A stretch of DNA of 64,000 bases from Megachile rotundata. Lineage: Eukaryota > Arthropoda > Insecta > Hymenoptera > Megachilidae. Of this stretch, positions 10,681-23,208 are shown in pieces; the first letter of the stretch is position 1, and each line of letters starts with the position of its first letter. Both the position numbers and the translations under genes were made by a program. The stretch spans positions 16,917,190 through 16,981,189 of the forward strand of contig NC_134985.1 of assembly GCF_050947335.1 (NCBI RefSeq), in the 5' to 3' direction. The notes below the pieces were generated by a model. It was not told the origin of the DNA. It made no database searches and was given only the letters and a program-made list of their open reading frames with translations.

Positions 10681-13600
10681 CCTGCATTACAACTTCCAAT
10701 GCCTCCTTTATAACTCGACATGTACTCAATCCATTAAATCCTCCATATCCTCCAGTTTTCCAATTATCACAGCAAAGATCATCGGTCAACGTCCCCCAGC
10801 AAATACCCCGCCACAATCAGCGACGATTTAGGCTAGAACAATGAAGGCTGTCGCGGTACAATGTTTTTAAGAATTCAAAAGCAAACCGTAGACGCAGCCA
10901 CGGATGGATTATCCGGACGCTTCGGTCCGCCTCCGTCGAGGATCACCGCTCGAACCAGATGAATCCGCTCCCCAAACAAGCGTGAAGCAGCGCCGGTTTC
11001 AGCAGGACAATGAATTATTCTGTTCGGGCGAACGTTTTCATTCGTCTCCTCCGGTGTGTTCACCGACGACGAGGGAGACCGGCCTGAAGAATCGAGAAAG
11101 GGAAAGGGAAATAGAGAGATAGCTTTCTCTGTTCAGAGAACCCCTTTACACCGAGAAGAGGATTCTCTTCTTCTCCAAGCCTCGTAGGTCACGTTGGAAT
11201 CGTTGTATCGCGAGACAGTTTTATCTCGCTGTGGGACCACAAAGCCTGTACCACGATCCCTCTTCCAACCGTGTCCCACATTATGCGTCATATGGACAGA
11301 AATTTCCGGCCTGACATGGCACGGATTATACGAATCGAGGGGTGGACTGCTGCTTACGCTGGCTTTTGTTTGAATTGAATGATTTTTTGATCCGGGACGC
11401 TTTTGAATGCATATGAAATCGTTTCTGATTTATTAAATGCCCGGGAATTTATGGACGGGAGACATTTTGAATAAAGTATCGTGGAAGGATATTAGTCGTT
11501 TTATCTCTTTATTTCCTCTTTTGCATCAATTATTCAAATAACCAGGCTATGTTCGTATTAACAGTTTTAATTTAAAATAATTTTACCCTCTAACTTGATT
11601 TTGTGTCTGAAAGTGACCGATAAATGAGAAATTTCAAACTGCAAATTTGTTTCGTCTAATACAAAACGGCGTAAACGAAGTTGAAATTGCATCGACCTTC
11701 GGATTAATCACAAAAGCGTGAACAGCGTCGCACAAAGCATCCCTTAAAATTGCACGCACAATTTCCACATTGTCGGTTTTCCCTTTCGCGTTTCACGCAA
11801 CAGAAGTCGAATGAGCAACGATAAGGGTGTTTCAACGAGCGTTCGCGTGAAATTCCCGGGAAAAAGGTGGATGAAAGCTCGACGATAAAAATGACAAAAA
11901 ACCGTGGCGGGGTTTTCGATAGGACGGGCAAAGGCTGTCCGCGTTCGTTCCGGAAAACGAAGACGTATCTTTTTCGATGTTTGTAAGCGTGGCCGCATAA
12001 AGGCTGGCTCCCTTTGTGCAGCGTACAATTTTATCTCGCAGCGAGATCACGCGGCTCCGATCCCCTTCCGTATTTAACCCCCTACCACCCCGGCCTTTAT
12101 ATACGTCATACAGTAGGAAATTTCCGGGGTGACGTAGGCGGACGCGATTAAACGAAAAATCACCGTGAACGACGCGACGATTCCTGTTCTGTTCACTGGC
12201 CCGAGAACTTTTCATCTTTCCTTTGCTGCCAGCTGCAAATCCGCGCCGTTTTTCTTCGACAGTCATCGTACGTTCACTAAACTGGGACTCTTCTGCAACC
12301 CGTTGATCGACAGTCTGCTTACCGATTCAATTACCCCGGGTTATCGACTTTGTGACTACGATCCAATTACCGGCAGTCGGTTCGGCGACAGCGATTAAAA
12401 TTGGAGGAAGAAGAAGAGATTCACTTATGTGCACTAAAAGATCGATAGGTCTATGTTAACTCGATGTTTTGTTAAGATGCTACGGTATTGATAGTCAGAC
12501 TCACTTTTAGTGCTTTTAGCTACGGTACCTTAGGGTGAGACAATAATACTTTGCACTCTTTAATTTACAAGGTAGATCACAAAAGGGGTTGACAATAAAA
12601 TATATTGCAATAGGGCTGAGTATGACAAATGCATTTTTGTTGTATTGCAAGTAGTAAATAAATGATAGTACACATATTCGACCAATGTATTTATTTGAAT
12701 TATTTATAAGATCCAAATGTGATGACATAGGAGCGCAAAGGGTTAATCCCTTGTGCCAATGAATGTTACTAACCATGTATGATATATAGAGTAGTTGCAC
12801 ATAAAAATGATAATGACTTGTTATGTTATCAAATGGTGATCAGTTAGATATCGGGCAATTACTTAAACCGTCTACCCCTTTTTGTTTGTTAATTGCTTGA
12901 TTAAATTAAGCTTTTACCGCCGGTCCTAGGTGACCAACAGCGCAATCAGCGTGTTAACGATCTCTCTCTCGTATTTCGAACACAGTTTGCGTTTCGTCGA
13001 TACGCTTCGATCGTGTTCCGATTAATCGGCTGTAGCTCGTTCGTTAAAAAGTCTGGTCGTTTTTTGCCGAGCGTGGCGGAGGCATTGTTTCGCAGCCAAT
13101 TAGCCGCTAAGTCGAGAGCATTAGTCGACGAAAGGGTTCTCGATTACTCGCGCTTCTTAATTTACCGCGGTTGCACGAGCAATTAGCGTCGATTGAAAAA
13201 AGAAAGAAAGCGAATACGATTGTTCCCGAACGAGTTTCGCGAAACACACGTTTACCCTCGGAGGAGCCAGCACCCTCTTTGCGACTCGATTATGAACGTT
13301 TGGAGACCTTTATTAATCCCGTTACACGGTTCGGCTGGCGAACACGTTTCGAGCAGGTCAATCAGTAGTAATTGCTCTTCCGGTTCGAAGATTTCGACGC
13401 GAGATTTAGTCCTTGACCCTTGATTTTCACCCGCTAAACGATCTAGTCAGGGATCGTGGACAACCTTGATCATGCTTCGTTGCCGCGTGTTCATTGAGAT
13501 TTCATAGAGCGGTTTCTGATACACTTTGATAAAGCACCGGATGGACATGCGATAACGGCTTGGCGAAAGGTGATTAAACGATTATTCGCTAGGATGATTT

Positions 13601-15300
13601 AATCTCCGCTATTCTGTCGGGTACCATGAGCGTTTTAACCCTTTACACTTGATCACTGCTCCTTGATACTTGGTTGTTTAGAAAGTCTTAACGTAATGGG
13701 GTTCATTTAGGTTTTAATGGGCGCTCTACTCAATTTCTACACCTTAACCCTCTCAAGCTATGCGCATTACAAAACATATAACATTTATCTTACTTTAAAT
13801 TAGGGAGCTTATATTAAAGATGCAAGGTTTATGAAATTAATTATGAATGTGAAATTCATTGTTCTTAATGTAATTGTGGTATGAGTAACTCATGATATTT
13901 CTTTGGTTGCACAAACATAGGTCCATAGGTGTTAACACGACTACCACAGAAAAGTACATGTAGAAATAGATATCTAGCAGATGGTTTTATAAGTTTGTGA
14001 AATTTTGGATAGTAACAGTAAAATATGTGTGCTATCTCATGTGTCAAAAAAGTTCAATATGATGTACAATAATAATCGAATTAAGTAAGTCATCATTTTT
14101 GGTGAAGTTAAATTTCATATGTGAGCAGTGAGCATTGAATTACCAGTCAAAGACAATGTACAATTAATATTATACTTCTTTATTCAAACTCAATCCCCAA
14201 TTAAAATTACAGACCAAATCTATCTTCCAAAAATTCAAATTTAATTCGTCAACATAATACAACACAGTGAGGTGTCCATCTGCCCCGAAATCATTAAGAC
14301 CTTCATGGTCTATCGATCTCGCGACATCGAACGGAAGAAAGCGAAAGAAGAAGAAGCAGCATCAGAGGAGAAAGAGGGTGCTGGAAGGAGCGTTAAGCCA
14401 TCAGAGTGCCGGTCCGCTACCCCTGTTCAAATAATAAGTCCGAATGGAAGTTAGATTCCGGTGCAATTGCCCGGGGCAATTCCAGCACGAGTCGCAATAT
14501 CCCGCCCCGTCCCCGTCTTGGTTCGTTGTTGAAGACGGTGGCAGAGGGTAGAAAAAGGGAGGACCGGCAAAGAACTCGCAAGGCTTTCTATCGCGCTCCG
14601 TCTCTCGGCCGAGCTTTCGGAGACTTTAATCGCTTTAACTGCTTTTTGCGCGTCGAGGGACTCTGACGGACGGGACGTTGAGTCGAACAGAGGGTATAGA
14701 AAAATAGAGGAGGCGAAAGTGGCGGGAAAGGATACAGAGATAGATCTCTTATTGTTGGACTGCGCCTTTCTGCGATTCTACGACAATAAGATTGTCACAC
14801 GTCTTTCTTATTTTTTTTTTTCTCTAACTTCACTCTTTTTTCCGCTGTTTCTCCGCGTAAGTGTGTGTTTTCACCCTTCCACCGGGATCGTGCCACCGGG
14901 CGAGCGTGACTCGTTATTTCGACGATCCCTCCAGAAAACCCCTTATGGAAGTTCTTTTCCCTCGCCCAAACTCCGCTCCATTGTCGGATCATCGCGACCC
15001 CATTGAATCGAAACCCTCGCCGAGGAAGTCATCGTTCCTACCAGCTTCTTTTTACCGCTCGACTACGTAAGCCGTTGACGTGTGCAGTAGTACCACGGAG
15101 ATGCCCATTACGATAGTAACATGATATTTGAGAACTCTAACCGCGAAGCACTGCCGTCATAACCGAGCCTTAGAATCTACAATTGCTTTCTTGCTTTCAT
15201 GAACATGGCAATCTTTTTCGGAATCCTCAACACTGCCATCGTTCTGGAATCCTTGGTTTAAATAAGCCATTAACTATACAATATCAAGGTTTCTTATAAG
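10681..15300. other. Unique DNA, no gene recognised
   Basis: CpG-rich blocks at about 10840-11350, 11690-12400, 12900-13630 and 14270-15070 are separated by AT-rich stretches. Frames of up to 144 codons (11832-12266 -) overlap frames on the other strand and have no known motif. A lysine/glutamate-rich frame at 14272-14454 opens with GTG, not ATG, and has no supporting context. A possible small transposon relic is listed separately. Confidence 0.55.
12548..12746. mobile_element. Possible degenerate MITE-like element
   Basis: An AT-rich block of about 200 bases is bounded by inverted words. The left end reads CTTTGCACTC. The right end, on the other strand, reads TTAACCCTTTGCGCTCC. The shared core is CTTTGCRCTC. 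The TTAA followed by CCC at the right end resembles piggyBac-superfamily insertions, which target TTAA. The left end lacks an adjacent TTAA and the inverted match is only about 10 bases, so this is tentative. It has no coding capacity. Confidence 0.25.
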
Positions 15301-15760
15301 ACTACTTTAATAATTACTGTAGTAGTTAATGAATTTGGGTTATAGTAATAGGTTAGGAAGTGAGGTTAGGTTTATGTATAAATTTCTTCTATGACCACTT
15401 TAATAATTCTTGTAGTAGTTAATGAGGTTGGGTTATAGTAACAGGTTAGGAAGTGAGATTAGGTTTATGTATATATTTCTTCTATGACTACTTTAATAAT
15501 TCTTGTAATAGTTAATGAAGTTGGGTTAGAATAATAGGTTAGGAAGTGAGGTTAGGTTTATGTATAAATTTCTTATCTGACTGCTTTAATAATTCCTGTA
15601 GTAATTAATGAAGTTGGGTTATAGTAATGGGTTAGGAAGTGAGGTTAGGTTTATGTATATATTTCTTATATGATCACTTTAATAATTCTTGTAGTAGTTA
15701 ATGAAGTTGGGTTAGAATAATAGGTTAGGAAGTGAGGTTAGGTTTATGTATTAAGTTCTG
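15301..15760. repeat. 93-bp tandem array, five copies
   Basis: Five head-to-tail copies begin at 15301, 15394, 15487, 15580 and 15673, a constant period of 93 bases with few differences. Each unit holds ACTTTAATAATTCTTGTAG, GTTAATGAAGTTGGGTTA and the G-rich words GGTTAGGAAGTGAGGTTAGG. The last contains two TTAGG pentamers, the common insect telomere word, here not in tandem. No open frame of note. Confidence 0.95.
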
Positions 15761-17804
15761 TAGTACTTTTTAACATTGAGTTCTATCTGAAATATTCTTC
15801 TGTCTCATTCTTTCTAATTAAATTTTTAACTTCCTACATTTTCAACGTAGTCGCAGAGGTAGTCAAAATGGCGGCTCAGAAAATGGCGCGAAATAGACAC
15901 ACGTTTGAACGTCGTATGTTTTCAGCCGTCTACGTGTGTCGAAAAGGGTTCGAAGGGGTAGAAAAAGGGGTGAAATCGATAACACTGGAATATCACGGGT
16001 CGTTCGAAACGCGGAGAGTAATTAGAGAGAACAATCGTGTCGACGGGGAAGAAATAAGCGGTGGCCATTCTTCACCGCGAATTTCACGGATGGCAAGAGA
16101 TTGTTTCGCGGTAATGAGACTCGCGTGCTTCAAATTTTCTCGATAACTTCGGAACATCGAGTCCGCCACTTGGTGAATTCGAGTCTCGCGATACACCTCG
16201 AACTGTCGGGGCTTTCGATGAAAAATTCAATACCGACCCGTCCTGTTTCGAGTGTCACGCTCGCGAAAAGGACTTATCCGGATGCACCTGCGCGAACCCA
16301 CTGGAAGACGTTCGGAAGTTTATCCGGGAGCACCCCTCTCGGCCGAGAGATCAAACGGATATCTCTGATAATCCACTTAGTCGAGACGGGGAGTCGCAAA
16401 AGAAGGGAAAATAGGGATGAGAACTCGGGGGTGGAGAGAGAGGAGAATAATAGGACGGCCCGTGGAGAGGAACACACGACGAAGACGCAAATCGCTGTCT
16501 ACTCGGATAAAGACCGATTTGATACATTCTTCTCATGAAAATAAAAAATGCAAGACACAGAAAAAAATTAAAGTAAACCTCTTAATTTATTTGCACATCT
16601 ATAGGGCGTCTTATTTAAAATGCAACTTATCTTCAATATAATTTAACTCTTTCATGATTAATACATGTTAGGTAATCATATAAGGTCTTACTTATCATGC
16701 ATTATTAATACCAATGAAATGTTAGAGGTTCAACTTAAGTGTTTAAGTATTTTGCAGCTTATCCGAGTATATTTAATACTCAAATAAATAAGTCATTTTA
16801 TGTGTTCTCTTCATTCAGTAGCAAAACCAAAATTGATGATCTTCATTTAAATAATTTTATTTTTGTTTTAAAAAATATACAAAATTGTAATTAGTGTAGG
16901 CAACAAATATTTTTGACAATTTCAATAATGATAAAATTCTGTAATAAATACAAGGTATAATATAAATGCAAGGTACAATAATATTTTATTGCTCCATACA
17001 AGACATCTATATTTTACCTATACTTTATGTATACGTATATCATACATTACAATATTGAATTCTATAAAATAGTGTTCCTACAATTATATACAATTTTAAA
17101 TATTATATTATATACAATTTTATTTACAAAGCACATTTACAATATGCTTATTACCAGCACAAAGCAACGAACAAAATCCGATTAACTCTAAATCATCTGG
17201 AAACGTGAGCACGCACGAAGCGGAATGAAACCGATCCCCAATTTTTTAAATTTTCCTTTGGAGCCCAAAAGGGCCCGAAAAAGTCAACGGTAGTAAAGTA
17301 GGTCTCCATGAACAATAGCCATCCCCTCGACTAGTTTCAGCTGCCTGCCCATTCGACACAGCTCCGAAAAGGGGATTTCTTCGGGCGGCATGTTTTTAAA
17401 AGAAGCTTATTAATTCGCAGCGTGGTTTCTTTGTTCGGTTATCCTCGTCGGCGTGACACGATGGAAGAGTCCCTGTAGATGTCGAACCCGGGTCGATACA
17501 GATTCGTGACTCGATTTATGCGAGATCGACCGATGGCTCGTGATTGAGCGGATTTCGCGCTGATTCGATCCACCCGTTTCGCTAGTCCCGAGAAACGTGC
17601 TTTACTGTTCACCACGGGGCATCACGTTTACGTTTTCTTGCTTGAAATTGAAGTTCATGGAAATTCGACTTTCTGGGTTGCTTTGATTTTTCTTTTTTTT
17701 TTGGTGAGAGGTGGATTTTGTGGTAGTGATGAGTGGAAGTTTTTAGTTGTTTGTGGACCTTGATTGTTAGGTTCTGGAATTGAAAAATTAGGGGTTGGAG
17801 AAAT
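15761..17804. other. Unique DNA; unproven ORFs only
   Basis: A CpG-rich block at about 15850-16530 holds frames at 15868-16146 + (92 codons, opening CAAAATGGCGG, a good insect start context) and 16101-16538 + (145 codons). Neither resembles a known family, and open frames also exist on the other strand. From 16530 to 17170 the DNA is very AT-rich, then mixed, with a T homopolymer near 17690-17702. Confidence 0.5.
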
Positions 17805-18335
17805 TCATTAAAATTCCTGAAATTTCAGAATTCCCAAATTTCAAATCCCAAGTCACTAAATTCCAAAATTCCTAAAATTTCTAGAATTTCACAAATTTCC
17901 AAATCTCAAATCCCAAGTCCATAAATCCTGAAATTCCCAAATTTCGAATCCCAAGTCTCTAAATCCCAAAATTCCCAAATTTCCCAAATTTCCCAAATTT
18001 CCAAATCCCAAGTTCCTAAATTCCAAAATTCCAAAATTCCTAAAATTTCTAAAATTCCCCAAATTTCCAAATCTCAAATCCCAAGTCCCTAAATCCCAAA
18101 ATTCCTAAATTCCCAAAATTCCCAAATCCCAAATCCCTAAATCCCAAAATTCCTAAAATTCCCAAATCCCAAGTCCCCAAATCCCAAAATTCCCAAAATT
18201 CCCAGAATTCTAAATCCCCAAATTCCCCATCACAAAATCCCAGAATCCCTAAAATCCCCACATACCCCAAATTACCCCACCCTCAATTTCCAACTACCTC
18301 CTCTAATTTCCCAAATGTCCTAATTTCTAAATATG
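17805..18335. repeat. C-rich CCCAAATT-type low-complexity tract
   Basis: Irregular repetition of AAATCCC, AAATTCCC, AAATCCCAAG and CCTAAATCCCAAAATT, the reverse-complement form of the G-rich tract at 2440-2992. The unit length drifts around 8-9 bases. Minus-strand frames rich in G, N, L and F (17889-18077, 18049-18270) only translate the repeat. Confidence 0.9.
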
Positions 18336-19059
18336 AAACCAGCACGACTCTCCATCATCCCATCCTTGAATGAATGCCCCAGAGCTCTTTAACGGGCATC
18401 AAATCTGCCCAGAGCTGTTATACACGTATGAAAGGCTGTTGATAATTTCGATCGACCTAACGTTCAAGTATCGTTTGAGGATTGGTGGATCAAAGGTTTG
18501 CACGTAACCTTAGCAAGTTACCGTGGCGAGAGAAGCGCAGCTACGCGAAACACGAGGAAGATTATTAACGTTAGAGCGTAACGGGGGCAGAAGCAGATAC
18601 GAAGTTTGCCCGGAGAGAGGTTGCCAGCTTAGAAATGCTCGTTCGACGGTTTCTGGAGGCTGCTAATGCTTCCTGAAGCGTGTCTAACATCGACTTTAGC
18701 TCGCTAAATCGTTGGGTCCGTGGGGGATTTTGGAGCTTTGTGCACGTGGATGCTGGGCTAGTTCGGTATCGATCATTGGCGTAACTAGAATTTTTGGTGG
18801 ACCAAGAAAATTATGCTACTAGATATACTTTCTAGAGGTACTTTCTAACTTGTAGTTTTTAGGAAAATGGTTATATATGGGGAATGTAGGGACCGAATAG
18901 GTTTTTGTGGATATTGCGTACTTGGAAATTTAGGAAAAGGGATATGCTTTTCTGGGTTTCTAAATTAAGAAATTTATAATATTTTATTTTTCTGAGATTT
19001 CAAATTTCTTAGTGCTCCAATAGCTTAATTTTCAATGTTCTGAACTCTCTAATTCCTAG
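18336..19059. other. Unique DNA between two C-rich tracts
   Basis: Single-copy-looking sequence with a GC-rich centre at about 18490-18740 and AT-rich flanks. No frame longer than about 60 codons and no recognised element. Confidence 0.6.
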
Positions 19060-19800
19060 ATTATTAAATTTCTGGATCTCCGGATTCCTAAACTCTAGAA
19101 TTCCTAAATCCCTAACTTGAGAACCACGAAAATTCCTAAATTCCAAAATTTCTAGATCTCCAAATTTGTACACCCCCAATTTTCTGCATGTCAAGGTACC
19201 TAAGTTTCCCTAAATTACTAAATCCCCAAATCCCTAAATCCCTAAATCTCCACATTCCCGAATTCCCAAATCTCCAAATACCTAACCTTCCATATTCCTA
19301 AACGCCAAAATACCTAAATCCCAAAATTCCTAAATCTTCCATTTCCTGAGCCCCCAAAATTCTCAATTTCTCATATCCCTAAATTTCCAAATCTCCAAAT
19401 CCCCAAATCCCTAAATCCCTAAATCTCCAAATACCTAACCTTCCATATTCCTAAACGCCAAAATACCTAAATCCCCAAATTTCTAAATCTCCCATTTCCT
19501 GAGTCCCCAAAATTCTCAATTTCTCATATCCCTAAATTTCCAAATCTCCAAATCCCCAAATCCCTAAATCCCTAAACCTCCACATGCCTTAATCTCCACA
19601 TCCCCGAATTCCTAAATCTCCAAATACCTAACCTTCCATATTCCTAAACGCCAAAATGCCTAAATCCCCAAATTCCTAAATCTCCCATTTCCCGAGTCCC
19701 CAAAATTCTCAATTCCCCATATCCCTAAATTTCCAAATTCCTAAACCCTATTTCCAATCATCAAATTTTAAATCTCCCTACTTCCACATTATCAAATTTC
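19060..19800. repeat. C-rich tract with higher-order repeat
   Basis: Same word family as 17805-18335 (CCTAAATCCC, CCAAATCTCC) but with a clear higher-order unit. The block opening TCTCCAAATACCTAACCTTC recurs at 19271, 19424 and 19617, spacings of 153 and 193 bases; the third interval carries about 40 extra bases of the same word type. Within a block the order of words (CCTAAACGCCAAAAT, CCATTTCCTGAG, CAAAATTCTCAA) is kept. Confidence 0.9.
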
Positions 19801-22681
19801 CAATCCCAAATTACGTTAAACTAAAGATCCAGTTGCCGTACTCCAATCCAACGAAAGTCGATGTGCATCGCCCCCCAGCTACTTACGCCAATGGTTTCTG
19901 CATCTGTCCCCATAGAAGTTCCTCTCCATTCTTCCCCCTGTGTGGTCAAATCGTCCGATCCCAAAAAAAGAGAAACGAACAGTGGCTGCGTTCCGGTTAC
20001 GCACGGAAGTCGCGATCGAATCTCGTGTTCGTTGATCTTAGGTCGCATAGAAATGGTCGGAAAGATGGCGTACGCGAGCGTAATTCACGGTCGGCGGTCG
20101 CTCGAAACGGCGACCTTCTTCGACCCTATCGTATCGTCAGTCCGAAAGAATTCGAAGCGTTTTATTGGCGAGAACAGGGGATATTCATGACCCGCGGCTA
20201 GCTACGCGTACTGTCGGGTCCGAGCGAAACGTCGAACGCACAGGCTCGTAGCAATAAAAATCGTTGGCCCGATTCCAGATGCTCGGAATTTCAACGTGGT
20301 ACAGCATTCCACGATATATCGTGGCCGATTCCACGTTTGTCGTGAAAGCTCCACTATTGCGATATTCCACGCGATATTTCTAATAAATGTGTCCTTTACA
20401 TTTTCTTCCGTTCCCTGTCGCGTGATCTCGCACGCGATACCTGGCTTTCCGTTTCAACCCCCTCTGAATCGTAAATATCTAGCTCCACTCTTTTCATCCA
20501 GCGAATTAGGATACAGTAGTCAGACTCGAATTTTCATTTACAATCAGCAGTTACTTTAATCAGAAATATCAACATTTATGAACAAGGGGTGTCCTGTTAT
20601 TTAATGTAGACATAAGAGGTATCCAATTTAACCAGGAACAAATATCAATGCAACGTTTACGAACGAGGCATGTTCTTTCATTTAACGTAGACATAAAATA
20701 GAAAAAAGCAAGATGAACGTATACAGTCTACACAACTGTAGAGTTTTATTGGACGAAGTAGACATATGATCAGCAGCAGTGAAACATAAATATACAAACA
20801 ATTTAAAAAGTCTGTTAAAACGTGCAACGTCAATCAGAGGTTTGAGGTTACGTCAAAAGAAGTTTAATTTGCTTCAAGCTTCGAAAGGCAAGAAAAACGA
20901 AACATTTACATCATCCAATGAAATGCAGTGCATTGATTGAAAAGATATGAAGGAACAGAAGTGCACTCAATCATCGAGACACAGCTACTCTCGGAGGGCT
21001 TCAAAGTCAGTCACAGTCGACTCGTATCTCGACAAGTTGTAATCGAAAACGGGCACACGTTGCAGCAGTGTTTCCGTGACGCGCGTTAAATCGACATTCT
21101 GTATCGTTGGAGCTCTGGGGACCAAAGATTTGCCAGGGTCCGCCATTTGGAATTCATAACCGTGGCTCTGGTAACACGTGGCCGGCCGTGAAGTTAGTCA
21201 GACGCGTGTTTCTCCGCGCTGTCGTATCGGGTTAATAACATTAATTTCCGTCAACGGTCTCTCGAACTCCAATTCTCGGGCCCCAGTTGCTAATATCGAC
21301 CGATCGAAACCTGTTTACATACAAATTTGCCCCCGTAAAAGACCAGCTGCGTGTCGCAATCCCGGACGCTAGACGCCCGAGTTAATTTTCGCGCAACAAC
21401 GCTCACCCCTGTCGCAATTTCGACAAAACGCGGATTCATGAAACTTTGATCGATAATGCTCGCGATAATGATTCCGGGCGAAATCATCAACGCTGCAAAT
21501 AACGTTCATGAAATTACTTGCTATAATTGTCCCTGTAATCTGGGACAATTTAAATGTAGAACTTGGGACAGGATATAACCAAGGATTTACTGTAATGAAT
21601 TCAGAACATTAGAAGTGTCGTAACATTTATATAATATTACCTTTTAAAATTAATGTTTGGTAGGATGTATAATTAAAGAGCGGTTGGTAGTGATGTATTT
21701 AAGCGGACGTTGAAAATGATTGTTTCAAATTAAGGCTTGATGAGGGTGTCCTAAGAAATTTTTACAGGAGCAAAATTTTTAAGGAAACGAATACACAAAT
21801 CTTTTGCTTTGAGTCACATGAGGAGATGTTGATTAAATTGTCTATGTAATGTTTTTGTGTAATTTCTCGGTAGTGATGGCTTCAATATATTTGTTCGAAT
21901 TATATGTACCCTTTAGTTTTGCAGATGAATATGCTAATACAATATCTACGAATAAAACTGATTAAAACGAACGTAATAAAACTTGAAAATCATGAACACA
22001 TCAGATTTCGGACCAGAATATAATTTATCACGTAGATCCCATAATTTATCACGAAGATACAAATCACGAAGTTAGTAACTGCATTTTGAGGCATGCGAAG
22101 TTCGTAATAAAATCGACAGGCGGACGTCGTTTTCATCAATTAATAGTAGACAGAGAATAATGGATCTCCATAACGGCGACAATACAATGTCCCTGACAAA
22201 CGACATGCAATTTTTGAGTCTAGAAACGCAGAAGACATTTCGAACCAGCCAATTGACTTCGTATTCGCCTCGAATAGAAAATTACCGGCGGCGAATTAGT
22301 TTTGAAATCGCGTTAGCTGGTGGGGGACACGATATAACTGGACGCATTTGTATGTAAACAAGCTTCGATCGGTCCGCGACGGTCGTATAATGGAAACGAA
22401 ACGCGAACGGACACCGCGCCGGCGAAATCATTGACGGAAATTAATGATATCAACTCGATGCGTTTAGCTGCGGACCGAATGCGGATCGACATAACTTTCT
22501 AAACCGCACGTTTTCACATTAACGTACACCACCGTTTCGCGTGTATTCATCCAGATACTCGGAGTTCACCGCATTTCAAATAGGTGAGATTTCTTTTCCT
22601 TGTCTGGAACGCCACTGATTTATACGGCTATTTATCTCATACACTGACTGAATAAAAGTCGTCGTTAATTTCTACGTACAC
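19801..22681. other. Unique DNA, no gene recognised
   Basis: CpG-rich from about 19810 to 20480 and 20980 to 21490, with overlapping frames on the + strand (19833-20201 and 19861-20190) that share the same bases in different frames and show no domain. AT-rich from 21490 to 22150. No RNA gene or transposon ends seen. Confidence 0.55.
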
Positions 22682-23208
22682 TTTATCTGTTTTCAACTTC
22701 AATAACATATAATTTTATAAAATAGGGTACATATATTTGCAACTCTATATTGTATAATTTTTTTGTACATTTAGGAAATACAGTTTCTGTGAACCTCAAC
22801 ATTTGCCTAAATAAAAATTGTATCATAGAACAGTAGCAATTTTGAGAATACACAGTAAAAAAACATGTAATATCAATTGATAAGAAATGTGTAATTTTAC
22901 GTTTCACAAAATATAATTCTATACAAAGAACAATTAAGATACACAAATTTATCTATTTTTAACTTCAATAACATATAGTTTTATATATAATGATACTACA
23001 TATTTGAAACTCTATATTGCATAATTTTTTTTTTGCATGTTTAAGGAATATGGTTTCTGTGAACCTCAACATTTGTCTAAATAAAATTTGTATCATATAA
23101 CAGTAGCAATTTTGAGAATACACAGTAAAAAAACATAATATCAATTGATAAGAAATGTGTAATTTCATGTTTCACAAAATATGACTCTATGCAAGGAACA
23201 ATTAAGAT
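22682..23208. repeat. Tandem duplication, 266-bp period
   Basis: Two AT-rich copies, 22682-22947 and 22948 to about 23208, are joined head to tail and share long identical stretches such as AGTAGCAATTTTGAGAATAC. Differences are point changes and small indels. Each copy has a short frame on the - strand with matching residues (for example FFTVYSQNCYC, LFRQMLRFTET). This follows from the duplication and is not by itself evidence of a protein. Confidence 0.9.

Noticed and set aside
14272..14454. Lysine/glutamate-rich small protein
   Set aside because: The frame opens with GTG, which animals do not use as a normal start, and nothing else supports it.
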